DNA from: Mimachlamys varia
Taxonomy: Eukaryota; Mollusca; Bivalvia; Pectinida; Pectinidae
Direction: 5' to 3'
Assembly: GCA_947623455.1 (NCBI GenBank)
Contig: OX392543.1
Coordinates: forward strand, 16,304,757-16,368,756
Length of the DNA stretch: 64,000 bases
The translations under genes and the position numbers were made by a program. The notes below the pieces were generated by a model. The model saw nothing but the letters and a program-made list of their open reading frames with translations, was not told the DNA's origin and did no database searches. Of this stretch, positions 1 to 12,070 are shown one piece after another (the first letter of the stretch is position 1; each line of letters starts with the position of its first letter).

Positions 1-13
1 CGGTTCCCGATTG
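1..13. repeat. Truncated copy of a short foldback element
   Basis: The first 13 bases equal the right-hand end of two complete palindromes at 25240-25309 and 28012-28090. The window therefore opens at the end of a third copy. Confidence 0.5.
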
Positions 14-1029
14 TTGAATTTTATAAAAATATCAAATCAATTTAAAAAATAATAATACCTCTATTAATTTTGATCATTTGGATGTCTATATTCTAACAAT
101 AATATTAATTATAATATATGCAAAATTTTTATACCGCTCTAAATAATTTGTGAAAACTCTAAAGCGCTTCGCAACATGTGGATAATAATAGTACTTGTAA
201 TAAACAAATAAATAAATAAAAGACAGTATAGACATGTGGTCAATGTCGAGAGCCTAAAATACAGACGTGAAAAGGTGTCAAAACGTTTCTTGCATATTAC
301 CACAGTACTTAGTATTCGTAATGCTGATAACAGATGGTAGGATATTTCACAACGTTGCCGAAACATTTCCAAAGCAACAATTTCGAAACGTCACAGATCG
401 AGATTTTGGGACCCACAACAATGATTCTCTCTCCGACCTCGGTGATCTTGACGGCTGATACAAGGTAACTAGCTCCCTTATGTACTGGGGAGCTGTTCCA
501 TAGAATGCCTTATTTGTATATACCAAGGTTTTGTACTGTGACCTTTGGATTTCAATTGAATAGAAACACCATCTTTGCTGATTTCAACGATTAAACAAAG
601 GGGTAACCGAAGATAAACAAAACTGTTCTTTGAATATGAAATCAATGAAGAAAAATGATTATATGTTTAATATTGACCCTTGTATGGCATTGTCACTATA
701 TAACTGTACTGGGTTCAATTGGCATTTTTTAAGGTATAAATGTCATGGACAAATTGTTGACGTCATAACAGCTCGCAAACAAACACCAGAGCAATATTTT
801 ATAGAAGCAAGCTGACAGGAACAGTTATTGTTTCTATTATAAATCATATATATATTAAGTATTATTAATATAATTTGCAACAGGTTTTAGTTGAAAGCAA
901 CTATTTTTCTTTTACAGATATAATAACATTTAGAGTAGAAATGAATTATCGTATTTGAGAGATTAACAAGATGAAATAACCCACGAGGACCATTTGATAC
1001 CTTTCATCATTTATCCATATCCGTAATGT
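14..1029. other. AT-rich stretch without a recognised gene
   Basis: Only short reading frames without family resemblance or splice-site support are present. I see no tandem array or inverted repeat worth naming here. Confidence 0.5.
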
Positions 1030-2370
1030 ATAATATTACCCTTCTAGCTCTAAGAATATTACCCTTCTGTACCTGTCAGCATTTAACCAGGTCCGTATAA
1101 CATCACCCTTCTGTACCTCCCAGCTTTTTCTCCCACGTAACCTTTTTGTACTTCTCAGCATAAAATTTAAAAAAAAGCTTCTGTACCTCTCAGCATTATT
1201 CATTGAGCCCTCTTTGACCCTGTTTGTTTCGCTTTCCCAGTCTAGCTGTTGTAGCCGGTTTCTAATAGGCAGAGCGCGCGATTGGTCATGCCGATTCCCC
1301 GCACAATCGGCACAAGATGGCGGCTTAAAGATATATGTTTTCCGGTAATAGTCATTGACTGTTTCTTTAAAATATTCTTCTGTTCTCGTTCGATCATCTC
1401 GCAATCTGGACGGCTAATGGTAGACCAGGAAACGAGTAGTAAAAACAAACTGACAAAAGACCGACGAAAGGCCAGACAAAAAAAGATATATGTGTTTCGT
1501 GTAACACATTGAAAAAATAGGTTTGTATTAGTAAATAAGTATATATGATTTATATAGGAAAGAAATCTTTACTTTAACATTGTTTCTTTGAAAATTGTCT
1601 TTAAATGTTTGAGACACAACGTAGGTATAACATATAAGGGTAGACAGAGTTACCGGAAAGAGAAGTATTGTTTTGTTTGGTCTTAATTACGATAAATGGA
1701 ACAAAGTCCGCTACACAAATAAGGTGTATTGCTTGGCAAAAAGATCGGCTTCGTGATTAAATTTCAAACGTACACTACAAAAGCTAAATGATAAACCGCC
1801 ATCTTGCATGCTTGCCGGTACACCCGATTAGAAAACGTGCCGGTCACATGACCGGATGTCCGATCTTCAACCGGCCTGTGTTAAAACAAGCAGCACCTTT
1901 AATATTTGTCTCTTAACATTTACCCTTGTAACTCTTCTGTATCATACAGCATTAGTCCATGTCCGTATTATAAACTTTTCTGTACCTCTCAGGCATGTAT
2001 CCATGTCCGTATAATTAACCCCTTCTGTACCTCTCGGCATTTATCCATGTCCGTATAATATATAACCTTTCTGTACCTCTCTGTATTTATCAATATCCGC
2101 ATAAAATAACCCTTCTGTACCTTTCAGTATTTATCTATGCCCGTTTAATATTTAAGGTTTCTGTACCTCTCAGCGTTTATCCATGTTCGGATAATATATA
2201 CCACCTCTGTAACCCTCGGCATTTATCCATGTCCTTATGATATAACCCTTCTGTACCCTCTGCATTTATCCATGTCCGTATGTTATAACCCTTCTGTACC
2301 CATCGGCATTTATCCATGTCCGTATGATACATAACCTTTCTTTACCTCTCAGCATTTACCCTGGCTTCGT
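1030..2370. repeat. Interrupted ~45-bp tandem array
   Basis: Degenerate units built on TTCTGTACCTCTCAGCATTT followed by TATCCATGTCCGTATAATAT run from about 1030 to 1215 and again from about 1915 to 2370. The two blocks are separated by ~700 bp of unrelated sequence (about 1216-1914). That insert has a rough inverted relationship between its ends: an AAGATGGCGG motif near 1315 and its complement near 1797, each followed by CCGG-rich sequence. It may be a mobile element inserted into the array, but no clean terminal repeat or target duplication is visible. Confidence 0.6.
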
Positions 2371-2430
2371 CGGTGTAATACTATCATTTACCACCGAGAA
2401 CAATTCCCTAGGTAGACATTTACTGTCGGG

Positions 2431-2652
2431 TTGACACGAAGCCGATCAACTATGTTGTTAGGGAAAGTTAACGCCATCAACATGGCGTGCACGAGAAGCA
2501 GAGGTTACCGTGTTAGCAAAACAGAAAACGCATTTACTCCATATCGAGCCGAGGTAATGACAAAATCGGCTTATGGTGTCTTCGACCCCGGGTCGTATAT
2601 AGACGGCCTGAAACGTCATCAAACAAACCAGCACCCTCTAAAAGCTTTGTAA
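2431..2652 (+). CDS. Weak candidate coding exon, unknown protein
   Basis: A 73-codon frame whose base composition is richer in G and C than its surroundings. Its C-terminal half (FTPYRAEVMTKSAYGVFDPG and onward) reads like ordinary protein rather than translated repeat. No family is recognised. No clear acceptor, signal peptide or poly(A) signal fixes its limits. It may be a terminal exon of a small gene or chance. Confidence 0.2.
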   Translation: MTRSRSTMLLGKVNAINMACTRSRGYRVSKTENAFTPYRAEVMTKSAYGVFDPGSYIDGLKRHQTNQHPLKAL

Positions 2653-3249
2653 TGATCCATCACCGCTTGAATTCCGTTGTGTGTAATTAAGAGTATGAAT
2701 ATTTTTAACTGTCGACAGAATTCGAAACTAAGACACTATTTACTTGCAAATTACATGATAATTTTTAACAAACTGCTAGTCAAAATGTCCGTCAATCATG
2801 TTTATGGTTAGACTCCAGACAAATATCTTTGCAATCAATAAGATGATGTCAGGATAGTGTTTGTAGTTCTATGTATACTACACTATACTGTCTTGTTTTG
2901 TTTGTGTGCATTCACAGCATAACGGACAAAGTACACTTGTGTAAGGTGAAAACTTCGTTTCTTACGATGAATAATGCAAATTTTAGCTTTAGTTCACATC
3001 AGGACAAGAATGAAACAGAATCTGAAAACAAAGCTGTATGTTTATCCACTTCCTTCATTCGAAAATAACATTATTGTGATGGACCTATCAGGTAATGTAC
3101 AAATGTGAAGGAAATTTCGCATCATAAATCAATGAATGCAAGCTAATAGAAATGGATAAACATACAGCTAATTATTTAGATATGGACATAGAGGCATTTG
3201 GTTTACCTGCGTCCATCAATTAACTTAACTTTACTAATACAAAATGGCT

Positions 3250-3390
3250 AGTTTTTTTTTAAATTGCAGAGGAACTGGACTCGATCGTTCCTCGGCGACC
3301 GCGCAGCTCAATATGGAAGAGTATCTAGAGTCAAGTAAAAAGTTCCTAGTTTCAAACCCCGGTCGGGCCATGCCTTTTCCTCTGCTGTTA
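3250..3390 (+). mobile_element. tRNA-derived SINE fragment
   Basis: This shares a backbone with 3480-3560, 18410-18510 and 18720-18870: an aactggactcgatcg-like lead, a degenerate A box (GCGCAGCTCAATATGG), then a B-box-like GTTTCAAACCCC. It is decayed and not a tRNA gene. Confidence 0.45.
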
Positions 3391-3424
3391 TAGTGATTCC
3401 TGTGGTCAAACTTTGTTTTAAGTA

Positions 3425-3965
3425 TTTGGTGTATATGATAAACTATATTATTCAATTACCATGTGGTTTCGGATATGAAAAGGAGGGAGGAATGTTGCTG
3501 AAATGGACAAGGTCGATCGTCGGTGACCAAATAACTCAATCGGTTGAGAGCGTCCCTGTGGTGTTCATCGACAGTCCTGGGTTTGTAGCCCTGTCTTGGG
3601 TAATATTAATATTAAGCCGACAGAGGCAGTATTATTTTTTTAGTGAACCTTGGACAATTTGCGCGAAAACACGTCATCTCTTATATATTCCCGCCAAGTT
3701 ATTACGATGTCAACAATCGATGGCGACGTCAAAAATACGCAAGTGGCATTGAACCGCGTGATTTCCGCTCAAAGTTCACCATCTCAACCAATCAAAATTC
3801 CGGAAGGTCATATTCCACTAGTGGTTATATAACATATATTTATCCAACAGTCAGCACGTTTATACAATGGTCAGGGAGTGGAATGTGGTAGAAACAAAAC
3901 ATGATCATCTCATATCCAAAACCACATGGCATTTGAATAATATAGTTTATTTAGTACCTCGCATA
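3425..3965. mobile_element. Inverted-repeat element with ~40-bp arms and internal SINE
   Basis: Sequence around 3435-3478 (…CCATGTGGTTTCGGATATGA) returns as reverse complement at about 3908-3955. The interior includes a SINE-like segment (3480-3600). A segment at 3655-3905 is present again, inverted, at about 34135-34370, so this is a dispersed element. No protein-coding capacity is seen. Confidence 0.5.
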
Positions 3966-4073
3966 GTCAATCCATAATTTAAGATGTACTTCGCATTGTG
4001 TCTCTAAGTCCGCTCCCAGAGACTCACATCCTATACGCCCGCATGTTATCCCGTAACTGTTCTTTCTCTGCCC

Positions 4074-4090
4074 CCCCCCCCCCCCCCCCA
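4074..4090 (+). repeat. Poly-C tract
   Basis: A run of about 17 cytosines, typical of slippage-prone low-complexity DNA. Confidence 0.85.
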
Positions 4091-4394
4091 ACCCCCTCCA
4101 TCATAAAAAGGCACGTGCGCCAACTTTGACCTTATCCCTTCCCTCCTCTACTGATCTACGTATTGTTACCTATCAGAGTTACGGAACAGTGATCTGCTCG
4201 CTGTCTTTCAGCCGTACCCTGGTAATCAATCATTAGCCGTCATCTTCTACTGTTTTCAGTGGATATACCCAATTTGTGAATCACAGGTGTTGTTAACTTG
4301 AGTCCAGCATTGTCTGACTTTTTACCAAAGTTCTGCTGTCTCTGATAGTCAATATTTTATATTATGTATTAACTATGATTTAACTTTCCCTGAC

Positions 4395-4505
4395 ACACAG
4401 GATGTGAAATGGGATGGGGTCACCTGCACGACCACGTGGGTTTTCTCCGGGTACTCCGGGTTCCTCACACAACTAGACCCCGCGAGCTACCAATCAGGGC
4501 TTACA
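4395..4505 (+). mobile_element. SINE body/tail fragment
   Basis: GGGGTCACCTGC…GTGGGTTTTCTCCGGGTACTCC matches the body of the better preserved SINE at 61951-62185. The tRNA-like head is missing. Confidence 0.45.
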
Positions 4506-4984
4506 AAATGATTGATATAATTTGAACTTTTTCATTTTGACTATTGTTGTTTCAGGTATACAGTATATTACAAAGATTAAACAAGTAAGCAATGTTGCTT
4601 CCGTGCACTGGAGGAAAGAAACGGTGAGCGAGCCCATTGCAATGCATTAGTCTTGAGCAATATAGATTATCTACATTCATCCAAACAGCCATTACCATTA
4701 CAAGTTTTTCTCACTAGTTCAAGTGTGGTAGGTTTTCCGCAAATGACTTTGACAGAGAACCAAACTACACAATCGCACTTACTTTCTCCTTTCCGACACG
4801 CCCGAAAAATTACATCAGTACAGGTTAATTGTGAATATCGATCGTTCTTGATTATAAATCGTGATCATTTAAAGCGCTAAGAAGGATTTTGAAATAAAAC
4901 ATTCACTGAACGAAACTTGCATTGTTTGTGAAAAATAAATCTTCATAGTATGATTAATGATTACTTAATTCGTCACTTGCATTT

Positions 4985-5235
4985 CCTCCCTGCTTGACGC
5001 TCAGCATTATGGGATTGGAACGACTGGTTCACCCGTTGGTAGTATAATGTGTTCTGCTGGGAGCCTTCGGCAGTATACTTCAGTGTGGTAGCACTTTAAA
5101 TCGGCAAAATATCTGGACTATTGCTTACAAAACCATACCACAGCATCCCAAATACGACGCATCCACACCACAGGCATCCCTAAATGCCCCTGGTTATTAT
5201 ATGTAATAGAACGTAAAAACAATGAACCAAACCAA
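4985..5235 (+). mobile_element. Dispersed SINE-like repeat (CTGACGCTCAGCATTA family)
   Basis: This shares the CTTGACGCTCAGCATTATG start, a GCCTTCGGCAGT segment and a TAATAGAACGTAAAAACAA tail with the copy at 32155-32815. The tail resembles the end of several other SINEs in the window (8512-8575, 31547-31690, 40440-40640). Confidence 0.6.
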
Positions 5236-5602
5236 AATTCCTTGCATTTAAGCAACATAATTAGCCGCTTAAAATAGCATATGACGTAGTTCCGGTTAGA
5301 CAGATTTTGACGTCACACCTTGTCATTGAGCTGATTGGTGCCTAAAAAAAAATGCCGGTAAAAGCGGAAATAAAAAAAATGAAACTAGGCAGTCAAAGAA
5401 AAACCTACACCGCAGATATGGTCATTTATACAAAATACAATTGAGTTGGTCTTGAAACAAATGGACATGCATCACCCCATGAAATCAAGCAAAGCAAGAT
5501 TCAATCCTTAATAAAACCAGGTTTGAGTATAATTGTACATAATGGAAATTTTGACCAATATGTTTGTAAACATTTTCTTCAGGTTGGAAAGTATGATTTA
5601 TA

Positions 5603-5735
5603 TAAAGATTATTTTACACAACCAAAATATGTTTTATGTGACGTTTCGATGACTAGTGCGACATGTTCCCTGTCACCTTCATCAGACTAATGACAAGAGT
5701 ATGCATATTTCGTTGTTTAAAATAATCTTTACATA
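5603..5735 (-). mobile_element. Retroelement remnant with hammerhead-like core
   Basis: On the minus strand a CTGATGA box (5685-5679) is followed by GGTGAC, a loop, its partner GTCATC, and then GAAAC (GAAA at 5647-5644). This is the order of the hammerhead catalytic core with a 6-bp stem II containing one wobble pair. The flanks carry inverted copies of a ~20-bp motif (AAAGATTATTTTACACAACC at about 5605 and its complement near 5714-5733). The same flank and a degraded core recur at 20408-20500. Penelope-like elements are known to carry such motifs. Stems I and III cannot be confirmed here. Confidence 0.4.
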
Positions 5736-5739
5736 AATA

Positions 5740-7600
5740 AATTTGACCAATATAATTATGGATATAGATGCCATCTTTGATAATAGCCATCTTGGTTGAA
5801 TAACCGGAATTACCACCATGAAAAAGTCACAAAGAGACGTTACTGAATGCTGAAATCCTGGAAAAATCTCAGAAATCCTTTTTGACAATCGAAATTCGGT
5901 CACTGCTCTCCGCAATATGCCAATGAAAACTCGCGTCACGTTTCGTTGTAAACAACCAGGTCGTTTGGTAAGATTTACACTTCATAAAATCAAGAAACCC
6001 CCAATTTGTTTGAGTACATTAACTTAATTACAATGCTGTCAAAATGAATCGTGTAGACATTTCCTTTGTTTTAAAATATGACAGTACCATACAGTTTAAA
6101 CATGTTCCTTTAAAAGCATGATGACAGCTGAAAACAGTTCGAACATTTCGCATTTCCGCTTTTACTCCCCATGCGATGACATTAGTTCTTTCATTCTTTC
6201 GTATAAATTGTCAAATCATTATCAAGAAACTTAATAATTTGGATACAGTTTCTAAGCATTATCTGTCATTTTCTAGTCCATGATGATAATTATAACTGGC
6301 TTGATGGCAAATTGGCACATTGTTTACGCGCGCCATTCCTATTGTTGATGAAAGTAAATTTTTTTTTTTTGCATTAATTATTTTGTTGTTGTTTTTAGTC
6401 CATGTATAGATTGTTTACATACAATTTTGAGTGGGGTGCAAAGGGTGGGTGCCCTGGATCCATCCCTATTACATTCTTTCTAAATGTATATTTGCCTTTC
6501 TAAACCTAATTGAACAGTAATCGTATCACTTCCCTTCAAATTCATTGGTTTAGGGTTTTAAAATAATATCGCCATCTTTGTAAATTTTGGTTGTTTTCTT
6601 TGAACTTCAATCTAAATTTTTAACAAAGGAATATTTGCCAAATCCATTTTGATTAAGCGACATTGCGTGCAAACGTAAAAAAAATATCTAGCGTATGCAT
6701 ATTTTGAATCAAGGAACCGCTACGCATGTGCCTTGTTAAAGAATGTGGGATCGGTGATTGTTTTGTAATTGATGACGGAATTGCCACTGGATTAGGTAAG
6801 GCATAAACTTGTTTTGCATGATGTAACGACATTCTGTAACTGAATCCATATTCTACGTTTCTTGATAACGAGGCAAATGAGAATATCAAACAGCCAAGGA
6901 ATTCGTTAAGTTCGTGAACGTGTTCTGCACAAGCCTCACCAGAATATGGAAATTCGGATTAAAACGAAAGTATTTGTTCAGTATAATTGATATTATATGA
7001 ATACGGCATCTGGAATATGTCCCACCTGTCTTGTTATTCTGTTGTGTATTTTTTTTTTAAGTTTACTTTGGAGCGGCAAAGGTGTGGTTGCGGTAATTTT
7101 CTCTCAATATTAAGTTTAAAATATCTCCTCTTTATGCAATCCATGTTTACCTTCATTTAAGGTGCAGTGTCCTGAGAGATCTTTGTTGTTTCTGCAACGA
7201 AGAATAGTTCCATAAAACCAAAGGCACGTTAAAAATAGCTATACCCAAAGATGCTACAAACCAAACATAATGATTCTGTGTCATTCGATTGAAATGTTTG
7301 ACATATTTGAACTCGGCGAGCTTGAAAGGTTTGAGTAGTTTTCATTAGAACTGTATCAACCAGACAAATATGCAGAAGTTATTGTTTGAAGTATTTAATA
7401 CATTTGACCACCGATACCTCCACAGAAAGTTTTATTTCGATCTCGGATTACCCTATCCCAAAACATTCCTAGCTAAATAATTATATGCCTTTCGATTTTT
7501 AAGAAGATGTTGTTTGAACTTGTTTTTTTTTTCATTTATATTTGACCCCCATGACATTGAAAGTAGGAAGTGTTCATCCAGTTTGTAGAAAACATTGTGA
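5740..7600. other. AT-rich intergenic DNA, nothing recognised
   Basis: Only short frames without conserved motifs, and a few homopolymer runs. Confidence 0.5.
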
Positions 7601-7604
7601 TAAC

Positions 7605-7690
7605 TAGCGTTTGGTTTGGTTTATTTAGTTTTACGTCCTAATATATAACCTTACCAACAGTAGTTGAGCCATTACCATCTCATAAACTGC
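7605..7690 (-). mobile_element. SINE tail fragment
   Basis: The reverse complement reads TAGGACGTAAAACTAAATAAA, the shared 3' tail of several SINEs in this window. Confidence 0.4.
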
Positions 7691-7993
7691 CAACCGGCGC
7701 ATTAATAATGTTGCCCAACAGCAGCTGCGGAAAAAAATGATAATAATAAAAAAAAATTCTTTTGAACAACTAGACGAACAGTTTATATTTTTTATTTTCA
7801 TAATGTAAATTTATATCACATATTTGTATTACATTGATTATTCTTATCTGATTTTTTTATTGTCTTACGCATTAGTTTTTTACGCGGAACAACATGGTAA
7901 AGCTGTAAACAGGTTCAGAGCCGAGAATGGCGGGGAAATTTGAATTCCGTTAATTAGGCTATAGTGATTTTAGAATCTTAAGTGGTAAATATA

Positions 7994-8145
7994 AGCATTG
8001 TACCGCATTCAGTTGGCAATTATATGCTGATAATGCCAACTAGACAAAGGCAAATTTAATATGAAGCGCTAGCGCGCTTCATTAAATGCCATTGTCCAGT
8101 TGGCATTATCAGCCCATAACTGCCAAGTGAAAGCAGTTCAATGCT
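7994..8145. mobile_element. 152-bp foldback (palindromic) element
   Basis: The left arm starting AGCATTGTACCGCATTCAGT returns as a reverse complement ending at 8145, with GTTGGCATTATCAG conserved in both arms and an AGCGCTAGCGCGCT centre. It is typical of a foldback MITE. No clear target duplication was found. Confidence 0.65.
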
Positions 8146-8149
8146 AAAT

Positions 8150-8255
8150 TAACAGCCAGGGTCATTTAAGTACGTGCCAGGTTTTGAAGGTTTGGGCAAG
8201 CCGTAGTACCCGGAGAAAAACACCGACCCAAGGTCAGTACCTGGCGACTAGCGAA
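8150..8255 (-). mobile_element. SINE fragment (ACCTGGCACGTCC family), minus strand
   Basis: The reverse complement contains GGTACTACGG, a CAAAACCTGGCACGTAC segment and AATGACCCTGGCTGTTA. It matches the SINEs at 31547-31690 and 40440-40640. Confidence 0.5.
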
Positions 8256-8511
8256 ATATTTTACAATGTATTACTACCAACTAAAAAGTAGTGTTAGCTC
8301 TCATTCTTATATTGTTAAAGTTTAAACTGCGGACATTTATTTATAAATACATATTGTCTTCAAATTGAACGCTTCTAAAGAGAAAGGCGTATCAAAGTCT
8401 TATCGATCTTAACTTAAAAAGCTAGACTGCAATTTTCTCACAACAACCTGTTGCGTAATTCATAATAATTTTTATAATGATCGCAACAAAACCCCAAATA
8501 TAGTTTCGAAA

Positions 8512-8575
8512 GCCGTCCTTAAATGACCTTATCTGTTAATAGGACATAAAACCTAATAAAACTAAAACCGAAAGA
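8512..8575 (+). mobile_element. SINE 3'-tail fragment
   Basis: GTCCTTAAATGACCTTATCT followed by GTTAATAGGACATAAAACC. It is useful as the uninterrupted form of the site into which the TTAA element at 32397-32765 inserted. Confidence 0.5.
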
Positions 8576-8819
8576 CGACGCGATCACTTTCTGTCAGACG
8601 TGATTGCAGAGTCGGAAGACAATAAACGTTTAGTGCTACACAGCGTTATCTTAGAGACCTCAGTGACAAGGGAAAGTAAAGCGCAGTAAGTAAAGGGTCT
8701 GTGTGATTACCTATAACTTTAACAGATAGATAATTACTCATTCCCCGCCATCAATAAAACGGATCTTACTAGTATGGCTGATGACGTAGTAGTGAAGCCG
8801 ATCTCCGGAGTCGCCGGTC

Positions 8820-9545
8820 CGGCTTTGTTAAATAATGTAATGTCCAAGTTACGACCTTTCTCGATATCAAAGGGTTACACTCACCTTCGCTCTCTACACC
8901 CCTGGAATATGTCATGACAAAACTTTGGCTCCTTGTGTACAAGCCTTGTCGATAAGGCAAGACTAGCTGGGCCCTTTGATGTATATTTAAAGAATCTCTT
9001 AGTAACACAACGGTAAAATTTGACAATGCAATTTAGTTTCTAAATTGCGAAATTAAACATCTTATTTAATTACCTCCTGACATCTACATATTTAATACCA
9101 GATTTGAACTTTTTATATTATTCTATTTTCATACTTTGATTTTTACTTTCCTCTTCTCATACATTTCATCTGTTTTTCTTTCCCGTTTTCTTCTATCCTT
9201 TCTATATAGCATTACAATAGATAAAATGACACTTACAAAAAGAGCGAATGGAGTATCATGAAAGTGTGTGAGAGTGGAATATATTGCGTATAATTGTGAT
9301 TTGTATACTATTGTAATGTGTAAAAACTTTGAAAATAAACAAATAAATAAATAAATAAAAACTGACAATGCTTTGAAGTCGGTCGCGGCTACTTTGTAAT
9401 CTTCAAAAGAACGGGCATTGGCCTAGCGATTTGTCAGTTTTCTCTACCTGAGCGTGCCGTCAGTTTTGCCATGACATATTCAAGGGGTGTAGAGAGCGTA
9501 GGTTGGCGCGCGTAACCCCTGGATATCGAGGATGAGTTAAGGCAA
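8820..9545. repeat. Inverted pair of copies of the 49-kb minisatellite unit
   Basis: CGCTCTCTACACCCCTGGAA near 8899 and its complement near 9490 are joined to similar flanks (ATATGTCATGAC, GGTTACACTC), giving two arms of roughly 120 bp in opposite orientation. The same unit is amplified in tandem at 48830-49560. Confidence 0.55.
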
Positions 9546-9852
9546 AGTCCTCCTGATTACGATTTTATTCTGGCTTTTATCTCCACAGATATTATTCAAA
9601 CTGAACGTAACGTTAGTGAAAAGAACTGCGGTTGTTCCTACATCATGTTTTTATGGTACAGGGCGGGTTTAGAAGAGGGGCGATGTCCGGACACTGTTTT
9701 CCGAGGAGGAGTTTATAGATTTGTTTTCTGAATTTTTGGTCCGTTACTGTCAATTAAACCAAAGCTTTGATGTCATCCAATGTTATTCCAGTACAATATC
9801 CAACATAATTCACGGGGCTCATCTTTAACTCTCCATTAAGTTACATGTAGCT

Positions 9853-9888
9853 GTCCAATAAGTGCACAAAAGAATGCACTTATTGGAC
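9853..9888. repeat. Short hairpin
   Basis: GTCCAATAAGTGCA and its exact reverse complement TGCACTTATTGGAC are separated by 8 bases. Confidence 0.7.
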
Positions 9889-10050
9889 GGATACAGGTAA
9901 TTTATTTGACAGCTACAGTTTTCGGCTTATATCCTTTACTCAATATATATATATTTTTGTTTTTCCCTAGCTATACGCATAAGTTATATTTTGAACAATT
10001 TACTAGTGAAATGAACTATTGCATGGCTAAATTGACTATTGCCCGGTCAC

Positions 10051-10213
10051 ATATAAGGATTAACCTTTGATTTTGTTTAGTTTATGAGATCATAAAACCA
10101 ATGGAGCACGAGGTAAATTGCGTAAACGCGAAGCGTTTACGTTAAATTTACCGACTGCTCCATTGGATTTATGATCTCATAAACTAAACAAAATCAAAGG
10201 TTAATCCTTATAT
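10051..10213. mobile_element. 163-bp foldback element
   Basis: ATATAAGGATTAACCTTTGA starts the left arm and its exact complement ends the right arm. The arms are ~75 bp long and nearly perfect, with a CGCGAAGCG centre. No coding sequence. Confidence 0.75.
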
Positions 10214-10569
10214 TTACAGTATTTCCTGTAAATGGTTCATAACTTTTCTCTTCAATTTAGCCCCATCTGCAGACATATATTTTAATTCAAAACTTACAAA
10301 CGTGAAAACAGTTCAAAAAATGTAACAGCATGAAGTTTGCATAAGCCGTAGCTAGCCCCGCCCATGTCAATTGTTAATGACGTCATACAATTGTGATTCA
10401 AACGGGATAATTTGCATAGCTCCGCCCACATGTACTGTTGTTGACGTCATAGAAACTGTGCACGTTCTCAAGTATAGTTACTGGAAAATAACTCTAGTTT
10501 GCAGTACAATGGTTATCGAGTGAATATCAGTGTAGACCGTAAATATAACAAAATGTCTATATATACACT

Positions 10570-10720
10570 GTATGGAGCCGCGGCCCATTCGAGAATGTTG
10601 CTTGAGTTTCTGTCAGTATATAACAACAATATTTATATATATGTAGCCGCGGCCCATTACAGAATGGGAGGCTCATTTCACACATATATTTATTACTTGC
10701 TGACAGAAACTCAAGCAACT
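10570..10720. repeat. Inverted repeat with duplicated GCCGCGGCCCATT motif
   Basis: GTTGCTTGAGTTTCTGTCAG at 10597-10616 is repeated as an exact reverse complement at about 10699-10718. AGCCGCGGCCCATT occurs twice between and beside them (10576, 10646). A 160-codon frame across this segment is explained by the repeats. Confidence 0.6.
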
Positions 10721-10984
10721 GTGATGTACCTTGATATGATGTTTATTGTCGCCTACGAAAACATACCAAAGCGAAAAACAAAAGCCAAAGCTAAATACCG
10801 AAAAGACGAAAACCCGTCATTAAAGCGAAATAACGAAATGTCATTTAAACAAGCCACCATAGCTGGACTACGAGGATGGGGCGGCATCCTGGAATGCCAA
10901 TCATATGACAGCTGCCAAATCGGTCTGTGTGTTCACATTTGGAACGGCATCGCAAAAATTTTCAACAATGGTCTTTGTTAATTT

Positions 10985-11770
10985 TTTTGATCACATGTCC
11001 TAGTCACTCTACTCTGCCAAGGTAAAACGGTCTCATCGTCAGAAGCTACATGTACCTTATAAAACTAGTCATACCGGATACTGAAGTTGTGGACCGGGTC
11101 AGGATACATAAAAAGAGTACTATACAATTTTAAAACAAATTGTCACACGATTTAATTCAAGTTATTAGTTTAAACTTTCTTTTATTTCATTATAAGCAAA
11201 CTAAACAATAAACAAAATGACACTGGAAAATAGGAACAAGTGTCGCAGACACTTATGTAAACCTATCACCAGGACTAAACGGCAACTTGCATTGTATCTT
11301 CAGTACTTGTTAACACCATTTATACAAAAACTCTCAATAATACACGTGTTTACCAATAATTTCTCGAAACAAAAAAATAATTTAAACATATAAAAAGTAA
11401 AGTTATGAGGTGAAATTCAATCCTATTATAAATGTTGCATGTCATATTAATCTATTGTAGACAACCTTACTGTTTTAAGTATCTAATTTTGTACGGCTAA
11501 AAATATTATTTTATAAAAGAAAAGATTTGTCTCCAAAAAGTAGAAGTTCCAGATTATATTATAAGTCATACAGTGTAGGTAGCGTCTTCTTTTTAATCGT
11601 ATCTTCTACATTCTAATAAAAAATGCTTATTGTCCTCAACTTTACCACATATACATAAGGGAGATGGAGAAATTTTTTTAGCAAGTTATTGTTTGATATA
11701 TAACATTTTACCTGAGATTCTTTTTCCGTCGGTATATTTCGTCACTATAATTCGACTATTTTCTCATCAC
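10985..11770. other. AT-rich intergenic DNA
   Basis: No gene-like frame and no clear repeat structure were seen here. Confidence 0.5.
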
Positions 11771-11816
11771 TAAGACTAGGGACGTATATGTGTATATATA
11801 CGTCCCTGCTAAGACC
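11770..11816. mobile_element. ~31-bp palindromic micro-element with target duplication
   Basis: A near-perfect palindrome (AGGGACGTATAT … ATATACGTCCCT, 11778-11807) is flanked by CTAAGAC on the left (11770-11776) and CTAAGAC on the right (11809-11815). It is the same palindrome type as 59958-59987. CAGGG ends with an ~8-bp duplication resemble hAT transposons. Confidence 0.55.
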
Positions 11817-11927
11817 ACCAACTGTCGTTGGTTGCATGATGGCGAAATGCGTATACCTTGTTGTTTCCTGCACACGGGCGTTCATGTCCGTAAGCTTAAG
11901 GTGTTCTTTGTCCGAAATGCAACCTGC

Positions 11928-12070
11928 ACGCGAGTTTCTTTTCAGCTACCACTCAGGTTTACTTCGTTTTTGACTTATTTTTGCATGGTTATAGTCAACT
12001 GGATTTTTTAAAATAATTTTTCAGAATCCCGAAAAATTTCCTGAAGTTACGTACAGTGTATATTGGGCCT
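11928..12070 (+). mobile_element. TTAA element family 1, 5'-truncated copy
   Basis: The right half of the AGGCCCAATATACG family, ending at GGGCCT followed by TTAA (12071-12074). The left part is lost. Confidence 0.65.

Noticed and set aside
1036..1512. Frames on both strands around 1.0-1.5 kb
   Set aside because: They span the tandem array edge and an inverted-repeat-like insert; no protein resemblance.
10499..10981. 160-codon frame
   Set aside because: Runs across inverted and direct repeats, has low-complexity Tyr/Ile runs, no conserved motif and no splice or poly(A) context.
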